A DNA stretch of 5,079 nt. Source: Bacteriovoracaceae bacterium UBA1018 (lineage in GTDB: Bacteria > Bdellovibrionota > UBA1018). A program made the translations under genes and the position numbers. Numbering within the stretch: the first letter of the stretch is position 1; the number at the start of each line of letters is the position of its first letter. The notes under the pieces are model-generated. The model saw nothing but the letters and a program-made list of their open reading frames with translations. It was not told the DNA's origin and searched no databases. Positions 1-5,079 of the stretch are shown here, piece after piece. The stretch spans positions 1,406-6,484 of the forward strand of contig DBAE01000226.1 of assembly GCA_002291495.1 (NCBI GenBank), in the 5' to 3' direction.

Positions 1-801
1 GTTCTCGCATATCCAGGCGCCGCATTGGCGACGGATGATGTGCCACCGCCTTTTGAAACCCGAAAAAAACTGACACTAAAAAACCCGAATTCGCCTGAAG
101 TGCACGAAGAGGAAACTTACGTCAGCACAAGAAAAGGCGATAAATTATTTATCAAGGAACATCTGAAGTCGTCAAAAGATTGCAGTAAAGAGATTTATAT
201 CTCTTTATATCGAGGTGTTAAAGCAATCGAAGCAGATAAAGATGTTTTGAAAGCCATTAAAAATGCGCAGAAGAAATTTAAGAAGCTAAGCGGTTCCAAA
301 GCGGAGCTTAGCTTTGAGTTTGATCTGAAACTCAAAACCGAAGGCTATCATAACCAAACCGTTACGGTTCATAGAGACCTAGCGGTTAAGTTTAATGTCG
401 ACACTGACCTTCCAGAACAAGACGAATTACTAGGTGATATGGTTGATCGTCTTTCTTCAGAAGCGAGTTCCTCGACCACTCGAGATAATATCAACCGAAA
501 GTTCAATGACGGAATTCGTTGCCGCAAGGTACTCATTCCGCCGTCTGAGATTAAAGAATTGGCGTTACAGACCATTAATAGCGCTGCGGCAGCTGCCTCA
601 AAGCAAATTCCTGCTAACAAAAAATCAAAGAAAGAACTTCGTGATGAAGAAGCTGCTTTCGACGAGTTGTTAGGTGCTAACTCGACTGATGCTTCTGAGC
701 ACCAGTCAGTTTTTGGCGGCAAATCGAAACAACTCTTTGTTGACGATGTCAAAGGCTTAGATTCAAAACCAGCTGGCAAGTCCGCGGCTGGCGTAATCTA
801 A
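1..801 (+). CDS. Hypothetical, possibly exported lysine-rich protein (5'-truncated by window edge)
   Basis: I do not recognise this protein and assign no function. The frame is open from base 1 to the TAA at 799-801 (266 visible residues), so the true start is probably upstream. A TTG at 25 could serve as a start but has no convincing ribosome binding site. The first visible residues, VLAYPGAALA followed by TDDVPPPF, look like the end of a signal peptide with an A-L-A cleavage site, which would place the protein in the periplasm or envelope; this is inference from about ten residues. Counting from the TTG codon, residues 30-130 look like a mixed alpha/beta domain containing a Lys-rich helix (about 70-90). 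Two cysteines (53 and 166) could form a disulfide if the protein is exported. Residues about 180-258 have an Ala run and are rich in Lys, Asp, Glu and Ser, so probably disordered. It converges on the peptidase gene and ends 34 bases before a hairpin. That it is a real gene is fairly sure from its length and ordinary composition; its start and role are not. Confidence 0.7.
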   Translation, partial: VLAYPGAALATDDVPPPFETRKKLTLKNPNSPEVHEEETYVSTRKGDKLFIKEHLKSSKDCSKEIYISLYRGVKAIEADKDVLKAIKNAQKKFKKLSGSKAELSFEFDLKLKTEGYHNQTVTVHRDLAVKFNVDTDLPEQDELLGDMVDRLSSEASSSTTRDNINRKFNDGIRCRKVLIPPSEIKELALQTINSAAAAASKQIPANKKSKKELRDEEAAFDELLGANSTDASEHQSVFGGKSKQLFVDDVKGLDSKPAGKSAAGVI

Positions 802-834
802 TCAGTTAGCCGGTACTCAAGTATTTGTCTTAAT

Positions 835-868
835 TCAGGGCAAAAGTAGGAAACTACTTTTGCCCTGA
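835..868 (+). terminator. Hairpin terminator between convergent genes
   Basis: Left arm CAGGGCAAAAGTAG (836-849) and right arm CTACTTTTGCCCTG (854-867) are perfect reverse complements around a GAAA loop (850-853). One further T-A pair (835/868) makes a 15 bp stem. On the plus strand it is followed by ATAATTTTC, a short T run that suits Rho-independent termination of the upstream hypothetical gene. On the minus strand the stem is followed by ATTAAGACAAAT, which lacks a T tract, so termination of the peptidase transcript here is less certain; the stem could still act as a 3' stability element. The right arm overlaps the last four codons and stop of the peptidase gene. Confidence 0.75.
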
Positions 869-3550
869 TAATTTTCTAGCCCTTAAGCAACGTTCTTCTT
901 CTTGTCGAGCCATCTTCAATCCTTTTAGGACTCCGACCGGGAGATTTGAGTCAATTGCTTTTGAGGTTTTAGAGATCACTTCTTCGCTGCAAAGGGCTGG
1001 GAACATCCGGTGGCTGTAGTCCTTGAGGTATTCCTCATTGGCGACTTTGGCGAGTTTTTCTAATTGTTCGAAGTATCGATCCACGTATTCAGACAGAAGC
1101 TTTTCGTGTCCAAAGGTAAAAAAGCTCTTCATCGCAGGCTTGATGTTTCCGAGCTTTTCCTTTCTTTCAATGATCTGCTTGAACCATTTGTTTTTGTTTT
1201 CTTCGGTAGGGATTTGTGCTTCGGCCGAGATTGCTTCTTTTTGACCTGTGTCGGTTGCATCTTGCTTAAGCTCTTTTTGAATGAGCTCAAGAGTGCCTGA
1301 ATAATTATTGCGGGCTAATGCTCGTAAAAGTTCCCAGCGACGTTCCTGCTCGATCTTTAGGCCAGACACAGACTTCTTACCAGCCAAGAGATCGGCCAGA
1401 AACTGCGTCGACTTTTCATCACGTGTCGAGGCTATCAGTGCCTGGTACCACACCAATTGCAAGTCACTCGCAGGAGCTGCGGCGACGAGTTGTTTGTTTG
1501 CGAACGCTTGATACTTCTTTGAAAACTCTTCGCGTTCATGTCCCGTTAGGATCTTTTCGATATAGATGCCGTTTGCCGATGCCTGAGCCATGGATTTCAC
1601 GACGTCCGTAACGATTTGGATGTCTTTTTCTCCAGAGAGTTGATCAAAAACAATCTGAGCATAATCCTGGGCAATGAGTTTTCCATCAACCACCATCTGG
1701 CCGAGGGTCTGCCACATCATATGTCGAGTTAGTGAATCACTGATCTTAGCCAGATTGGTGCGCACGGTATTGAGACTGATCGGATCGAGATTAACTTTGA
1801 CGAAGTCGTAGTCCTGGTAATTCGGAAAGACCAGCGCAGGACACTTCATTCCGATAGCCTTTGCCACTGGAGTTTCAGCTTTGGAATATTCCACTTCAAT
1901 AGTTTCGCCAGCTTTCAATTCACCTTGTCGATAAAATAACCCGACCAGAGTTTTGTGCGGTCGCAGGACTTTGTTAAATTCGGACGGGCCTTGCTTCAAG
2001 ACGAAGCTAGAAATCTTTCCGTCGTTACATTGCCACTGGGCTTCGACACTATTGACACCCGGAGTTTGTAGCCAAGCCTTTTGCCATTCGGTGAGATTTT
2101 GCCCAGATGCTTCGCTGAGCATTTTCATGAAATCTCCGATAGTCGTATTGCGATTGGCAAATTTTTGGAAGTATCGCTGTAATCCTTCTCGAAAGTCATC
2201 TTCGCCAATGTAGTAGCTCAGTTGTTTGAGTGCCGAAGCACCCTTTCCATAAGTGATGCCATCAAAGTTGGCGAAAGCCTGATCAGTATCAGTTACAGGC
2301 ACTTCGATTGGATGTGTGGTGACCAGTTGGTCTTCATGATAGGCCCACTGTTTCATGCCTTTATAAAAGGATTGCCAAGTGTTTTTAAATTGCGTGGACC
2401 GATCCACTGCAAGCGCCGCCATAAAGGTGGCAAAACTTTCATTGAGCCAGAGCCCGTTCCACCATTTCATAGTGACTAAATTGCCAAACCACATGTGCGC
2501 CATTTCATGGAGAATGACATCGGCGCGATCGCGCTTTTTATCGACAGTGACTTTGGATCGATGAATAAATCGTTCACTAAAGGTCACTGCGCCTACGTTT
2601 TCCATCGCTCCCGCATTAAAGTCTGGAACGATGATCTGATCGTACTTGGAGTAGGGGTATGGCAGTCCAAACTGCGTGTTGAAAAATTCGAGTCCACGTT
2701 TAGTAATGTCTAACCACTCAGCTGCCTCAACGTACTGGGCAAGAGACTTACGTGCCATGAGCCTCAAAGGAATGCCATTGGCATTGCCTTTCCAAGATTT
2801 GTAGGGACCTGCATGGAGAGCAAAGACGTAGGTGCTAAACACGGGAGAGGGTGGAAATTGCCAACTTTTGTGACCATCCACTGTTGTGATATCTCGCTCG
2901 AGCATATTAGAAATGACCATCCAGTCGTTTGGAGCTTCAACAGTCACTTCATAGGACGCTTTCAGATCGGGCTGGTCAAAACATGGAAAGATGGTGTGCG
3001 CATCGTAAGGTTCGAGGTCTGAATAGAGATAAACTGCTCCATCCACCGGATCTTTAAAGCGATAGAGCCCTCTTCCATCTGTGCTGAATGGATGGGCATA
3101 AGCGATCTCAATTCGATTGGCTCCACTGAGGAGTTCACTCACTTTAAAGGTGATGCGCTCACCATCATAACGAGATTTGATCTGGTCGGCGTTCAGAAGC
3201 TGTCCATTGATACTGAGGCTTCTAATCTGCGCGCCCGAAAAATCCAGGAGGAGCTCTGAAGAAACACTTCGCGCTTTGTCGCGAAAATCAAAATTGATTA
3301 CTGTGCGACCTTGAAAGTCCGGGTGAGTTGCATCGACATCAAACCAGAGATTGTAAGCAACTCGATGGATCTGTTTTGCACGGATAGCGGCTTGCTCAGC
3401 GGTAAGAACACTCGATTTAGATTTCGAAGGAGCATTCACTACGTCTTCGATCGGTTTGACAGAGGGGGAAGAAGAGCAGCCGGACAGATATCCGGTGGTT
3501 AATGCTGAGATAAGGCCTAAAATACCAACACAACGTGGAGATAAACGCAT
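854..3550 (-). CDS. pepN: M1-family aminopeptidase N, predicted lipoprotein
   Basis: Zinc metallopeptidase of family M1 that removes N-terminal amino acids from peptides; 898 residues, full length. The N-terminus is a lipoprotein signal: basic n-region (R2, R6), hydrophobic stretch 8-22, lipobox L22-S23-G24-C25. The mature protein would be lipid-anchored at Cys25, with Ser at +2, which in E. coli rules favours the outer membrane. Domains: N-terminal beta domain about 55-255; thermolysin-like catalytic domain about 256-490 with exopeptidase motif GAMEN (314-318), zinc site HEMAH (H348, E349 catalytic, H352) and third ligand E371 exactly 18 residues later, and the transition-state tyrosine Y434 in YGKGA; then a small beta domain and a helical C-terminal domain (about 580-890). 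E180 and E317 fit the amine-binding glutamates. The C-terminus, including DATDTGQ near 764-770, resembles the Streptomyces lividans PepN type (ERAP1-like C-terminal domain) rather than E. coli PepN. All catalytic residues are present. The ATG is supported by TAAGGAA at 3561-3555. It is last in the orn-deaminase-pepN set, 34 bases after the deaminase stop. Family is certain; the symbol is by family and not strict orthology. Confidence 0.95.
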   Translation of the reverse strand: MRLSPRCVGILGLISALTTGYLSGCSSSPSVKPIEDVVNAPSKSKSSVLTAEQAAIRAKQIHRVAYNLWFDVDATHPDFQGRTVINFDFRDKARSVSSELLLDFSGAQIRSLSINGQLLNADQIKSRYDGERITFKVSELLSGANRIEIAYAHPFSTDGRGLYRFKDPVDGAVYLYSDLEPYDAHTIFPCFDQPDLKASYEVTVEAPNDWMVISNMLERDITTVDGHKSWQFPPSPVFSTYVFALHAGPYKSWKGNANGIPLRLMARKSLAQYVEAAEWLDITKRGLEFFNTQFGLPYPYSKYDQIIVPDFNAGAMENVGAVTFSERFIHRSKVTVDKKRDRADVILHEMAHMWFGNLVTMKWWNGLWLNESFATFMAALAVDRSTQFKNTWQSFYKGMKQWAYHEDQLVTTHPIEVPVTDTDQAFANFDGITYGKGASALKQLSYYIGEDDFREGLQRYFQKFANRNTTIGDFMKMLSEASGQNLTEWQKAWLQTPGVNSVEAQWQCNDGKISSFVLKQGPSEFNKVLRPHKTLVGLFYRQGELKAGETIEVEYSKAETPVAKAIGMKCPALVFPNYQDYDFVKVNLDPISLNTVRTNLAKISDSLTRHMMWQTLGQMVVDGKLIAQDYAQIVFDQLSGEKDIQIVTDVVKSMAQASANGIYIEKILTGHEREEFSKKYQAFANKQLVAAAPASDLQLVWYQALIASTRDEKSTQFLADLLAGKKSVSGLKIEQERRWELLRALARNNYSGTLELIQKELKQDATDTGQKEAISAEAQIPTEENKNKWFKQIIERKEKLGNIKPAMKSFFTFGHEKLLSEYVDRYFEQLEKLAKVANEEYLKDYSHRMFPALCSEEVISKTSKAIDSNLPVGVLKGLKMARQEEERCLRARKLSGQK

Positions 3551-3554
3551 AGGT

Positions 3555-3561
3555 TTCCTTA
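3555..3561 (-). promoter_or_regulatory. Ribosome binding site of the aminopeptidase gene
   Basis: On the minus strand TAAGGAA is followed by ACCT and then ATG. This supports the chosen start, which also gives a complete lipoprotein signal peptide. It lies in the 34-base gap after the deaminase stop. I see no terminator or convincing promoter in that gap, which is consistent with co-transcription. Confidence 0.7.
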
Positions 3562-3584
3562 GATGGCTGTTTATTACTGCCTAT

Positions 3585-4013
3585 TTAGTTTTCAGTACTA
3601 CTTAGCTTATCAACTGTAATTCCTACAGAGTTCAAGAGTTCTACCGAGTCACGAATGCGGTAATCTTGCCCATAATAAATCTTTTTTACATTTCCCAAGT
3701 TGATCAAACGTTTGGCGCACTGAACACAAGGGAGGTGAGTGACAAAAACAATCTTTTCAATAAATCGTGGCGCATCGCAATTGATGACAGCGTTTTCTTC
3801 GGAGTGCAGGCAGCCGCAGTTGCCGGGTTCTTCTCGATCGCATCCATTATGAAGACCTGACGCATTCCCATTATATCCAACGGCGAGGACTTTCCTAAAA
3901 TCGGTACTCGTGATGACTGTGCCCACTTGTAGGCGCTTGCACGTTGAACGAGCAGCAAGTGTCTTTGCTAGGTCGAGATAAATGGCTTCGAAGCTGGGTC
4001 GAGTCCTTTCCAT
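3585..4013 (-). CDS. dCMP deaminase family protein (ComEB-like cytidine/deoxycytidylate deaminase)
   Basis: Probable zinc-dependent deaminase converting dCMP to dUMP, the precursor for dTMP synthesis, in the cytoplasm; 142 residues, near the short end for the family. The fold's signature is complete: H70-S71-E72 gives the first zinc ligand and the catalytic proton-shuttling glutamate, and P95-C96-V97-Q98-C99 gives the two cysteine ligands. Family hallmarks around them are RSTCKRLQVGTVI (22-34), GYNGNASG (46-53, substrate-binding loop), THLPC (92-96) and the C-terminal YYGQDYR (113-119) before a final helix. Four further cysteines (25, 58, 66, 68) lie before the active site; some dCMP deaminases, such as the phage T4 enzyme, carry a second structural zinc, and these residues could do so here. 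The usual HAE is HSE, a mild change. The ATG follows the orn stop by only 3 bases and its ribosome binding site lies inside orn, so translation is probably coupled. The exact substrate (dCMP rather than another cytosine or related nucleotide) is a family-level inference. Confidence 0.85.
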   Translation of the reverse strand: MERTRPSFEAIYLDLAKTLAARSTCKRLQVGTVITSTDFRKVLAVGYNGNASGLHNGCDREEPGNCGCLHSEENAVINCDAPRFIEKIVFVTHLPCVQCAKRLINLGNVKKIYYGQDYRIRDSVELLNSVGITVDKLSSTEN

Positions 4014-4016
4014 GAG

Positions 4017-4553
4017 TTATTTCTTCTCCGGAATTTTAACAAATGAGAGATAAAACTCGAGTTCCTTAATGGACTCGAGGATATCATCGACCGCACGATG
4101 AGAGTTCTGTTTTTGAAAAGATAGTCCGTAGCGTTCCCGGTAAATCTCTTTAAATGAGCTCACGTCAATCAGGCGATAATGAAGTCGTTTTGCAAGTTCA
4201 GGCATGTATTTATCTATAAAGCGGCGATCGTTTCCGACTGAATTGCCGCAAAGTACAATGCGCTCTTTCCGACCTCCACCGAAATGCCGTTCGGTGAGAT
4301 CGAGGAGGTCTTTTTCGACGGTCGCTAAAGGTGTCCCAGTCGCAACAGCTTTAGTTAACCCGCTTTCTCCATGAGTCTTTTTGCACCAGTCGTTCATCGA
4401 TTCGAGTACTTCTGGCGGCTGAAAAACGATGCGGTGGTACTGTTCCAGCGGCTTAAGTTCAGAATCAGTGACGACGACCGCGACTTCCAGGATTTGATCT
4501 ACATTTTCATCAAGCCCGGTCATTTCGAGGTCAACCCAAAAGAAGTTTTTCAT
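4017..4553 (-). CDS. orn: Oligoribonuclease (DEDDh 3'-5' exoribonuclease)
   Basis: Degrades 2-5 nucleotide RNA fragments to mononucleotides, the last step of RNA decay, and in many bacteria also clears pGpG from cyclic-di-GMP breakdown; cytoplasmic, homodimeric in the family. The protein from the chosen ATG has 178 residues, matching the usual size of about 180. The DEDDh catalytic set is complete: D8 and E10 in FFWVDLEMTGLD, D109 in GNSVGNDRRFI, and H152 and D157 in HRAVDDILESI. The short-substrate pocket motif is visible in MNDWCKKTHGESGL (53-66; W56, H61, S64, L66). The frame stays open a further 67 codons upstream to an ATG at 4754, but that extension (Pro/Ser-rich, no family similarity) is rejected because the Orn fold begins at the chosen Met. 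No good ribosome binding site precedes 4553, so initiation may be weak or leaderless-like. First gene of the set with the deaminase and aminopeptidase. Identification is very secure. Confidence 0.97.
   Translation of the reverse strand: MKNFFWVDLEMTGLDENVDQILEVAVVVTDSELKPLEQYHRIVFQPPEVLESMNDWCKKTHGESGLTKAVATGTPLATVEKDLLDLTERHFGGGRKERIVLCGNSVGNDRRFIDKYMPELAKRLHYRLIDVSSFKEIYRERYGLSFQKQNSHRAVDDILESIKELEFYLSFVKIPEKK
4021..4029 (-). promoter_or_regulatory. Ribosome binding site of the deaminase gene, inside orn
   Basis: GGAGAAGAA on the minus strand lies within the last codons of orn, a short distance before the deaminase ATG at 4013. The orn TAA (4019-4017) sits between this site and the ATG. 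This is the usual layout for translational coupling, and it fixes the deaminase start. Confidence 0.7.
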
Positions 4554-4760
4554 AGTTGAGAGACTAACCCAGAAGATGCTCCCTGATAAAGTCAGGAGTG
4601 GGGCATGCGGCGCGTCAGTTAGACGATTTTGTAGGTATCCCGGGTCAGGTGAAAAAGGTGAGAAGGGAAGAGTATTTTCTCCTGCTCTGAGGTATAGGTA
4701 GGGCGAAGGCTCAGCTTCTGTTAATTGGTTGCATCGTATACTTATTCCTGACAATTACGC

Positions 4761-4788
4761 TTGATTCTTCTCGCCTGTTCTGGATAAG
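4761..4788 (+). promoter_or_regulatory. Candidate promoter for the EF-G gene (weak)
   Basis: TTGATT (4761-4766) and GATAAG (4783-4788) are 16 bases apart and each matches 4 of 6 bases of the sigma-70 -35 and -10 consensus. This would give a leader of about 25-30 bases before the ATG at 4822. An alternative -10, TATACT at 4737-4742 (5 of 6), has no good -35. Both are pattern matches in a region that must contain a promoter, and neither is strong. Confidence 0.25.
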
Positions 4789-4810
4789 TACTGGGCACAG
4801 TTTAAATTTT

Positions 4811-4815
4811 AGGAG
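4811..4815 (+). promoter_or_regulatory. Ribosome binding site of the EF-G gene
   Basis: AGGAG is followed by a 6-base spacer (ATATTC) and then the ATG at 4822. It is the strongest ribosome binding site in the window, as expected for an abundant translation factor, and it fixes the start of the gene. Confidence 0.85.
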
Positions 4816-4821
4816 ATATTC

Positions 4822-5079
4822 ATGGCTTCCCCGGTTTCATTGGAAAAAGTCCGCAATATTGGCATTTCAGCCCACATCGACTCTGGAAAAACGACTCTTT
4901 CTGAGCGCATTCTTTTCTACACTGCTAAGATCCATAAGATCGAGGAAGTTAAAGGAAAATCAGGCGTTGGCGCTACCATGGACTATATGGATCTCGAGCG
5001 TGAAAAAGGGATCACTATTCAGTCTGCTGCGACCTATTGCATGTGGAAAGACTACAATATCAATCTAATTGATACTCCG
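4822..5079 (+). CDS. fusA: Elongation factor G, mitochondrial/spirochaete EF-G1 type (3'-truncated by window edge)
   Basis: Translational GTPase that drives ribosomal translocation; cytoplasmic. Only the first 86 residues, part of the GTP-binding domain, are in the window. Visible motifs: P-loop G1 AHIDSGKT (17-24), switch I/G2 region ending in EREKGITI (59-66), and the start of G3, D84-T85-P86, where the window ends. The segment [22 protein letters not shown] (from residue 39) differs from canonical EF-G (GEVHDGxATMDWMEQE) by an insertion carrying KGK-GVGA. That insertion, together with [20 protein letters not shown], closely matches human mitochondrial EF-G1 (GFM1) and the spdEFG1 proteins of spirochaetes, planctomycetes and some deltaproteobacteria-like groups. 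In Borrelia the spdEFG1 protein does translocation while a separate spdEFG2 does ribosome recycling, so the organism may carry a second EF-G elsewhere. Transcribed away from orn with its own ribosome binding site. EF-G identity is certain; the subtype is strong but rests on the N-terminus alone. Confidence 0.93.
   Translation, partial: MASPVSLEKVRNIGISAHIDSGKTTLSERILFYTAKIHKIEEVKGKSGVGATMDYMDLEREKGITIQSAATYCMWKDYNINLIDTP

Larger units (their letters stand above)
4554..4821. other. Divergent intergenic region between orn and the EF-G gene
   Basis: These 268 bases separate two divergently transcribed units and should hold the promoters for both. No convincing minus-strand promoter for orn could be picked: TTGTCA at 4754-4749 has no -10 at proper spacing, and TATACC or TATACG on that strand lack a -35. 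Plus-strand candidates are given separately. A small imperfect hairpin (4579-4598, arms around CTGATAAAGTCAG) would lie in the orn leader and is of unknown meaning. The minus strand is open in the orn frame up to 4754, but I see no coding character. The stretch 4801-4810 (TTTAAATTTT) is AT-rich just before the EF-G ribosome binding site. Confidence 0.6.

Noticed and set aside
25..27. TTG as the true start of the first gene
   Set aside because: No ribosome binding site precedes it and the frame is open back to base 1, with residues that resemble a signal peptide end. A truncated gene is more likely.
369..779. 136-codon open frame on the minus strand inside the first gene
   Set aside because: It lies wholly antisense to a longer, more protein-like frame, has a Ser/Ala-rich shadow composition, and no ribosome binding site was identified.
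1308..1611. Plus-strand open frames of 67-97 codons antisense to the aminopeptidase
   Set aside because: They are fully covered by the 898-residue peptidase with intact family motifs; composition is typical of shadow frames, rich in Arg, Ser and Cys.
4579..4598. Small inverted repeat as a terminator in the orn leader
   Set aside because: Only about five contiguous base pairs plus two after a bulge, and no T run on either strand.
4748..4753. CTGACA as a -35 element for the EF-G gene
   Set aside because: It matches 5 of 6 consensus bases but has TCGCCT where the -10 should be, so it is probably chance.
4554..4754. N-terminal extension of the oligoribonuclease from an ATG at 4754
   Set aside because: The 67 extra residues show no family similarity, the Orn fold starts at MKNFFWVDLE with the usual length of about 180, and no ribosome binding site supports the ATG at 4754.
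4859..5068. 69-codon plus-strand frame inside the EF-G gene
   Set aside because: It overlaps the EF-G G domain in another frame; the EF-G frame has the strong ribosome binding site and clear GTPase motifs.

Overview
The window reads as ordinary chromosomal DNA of a Gram-negative bacterium with mid-range GC. The best guess at origin is Bdellovibrionota or another former 'deltaproteobacterial' lineage. Three things point that way: an elongation factor G of the spirochaete/mitochondrial EF-G1 type, a proteobacterial-type oligoribonuclease, and a PepN-like aminopeptidase with a lipoprotein signal. This is inferred from protein character and not from a database match, so the phylum call is moderate at best.

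Layout, left to right. Bases 1-801 (+) hold the 3' part of an unrecognised, possibly exported, lysine-rich protein whose start lies before the window. A perfect 14-15 bp hairpin with a GAAA loop (835-868) follows, between this gene and a convergent neighbour. From 4553 down to 854 (-) runs a tightly packed three-gene set, transcribed in the order oligoribonuclease (orn), dCMP-deaminase-family protein, M1-family aminopeptidase lipoprotein. The gaps are 3 bp and 34 bp. Bases 4554-4821 are a divergent regulatory region. From 4822 (+) to the window end is the start of an fusA-like gene, cut off within the G domain at the DTP of the G3 motif.

How the genes may work together: Orn finishes RNA decay by turning 2-5-mers into mononucleotides. 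The deaminase family feeds dUMP/dTMP synthesis from dCMP. The aminopeptidase, predicted to sit in the envelope, trims peptides to amino acids. Together this looks like a small macromolecule-salvage operon, but a functional link is inference from gene order only. EF-G1 is a separate, divergently transcribed translation gene.

No tRNA, rRNA, CRISPR array, insertion sequence, attachment site or origin was seen. No clearly new biological system was found. The items most worth a second look are the unknown first gene, the hairpin that encodes the peptidase's last residues, the lipoprotein form of the peptidase, and the EF-G1 type.
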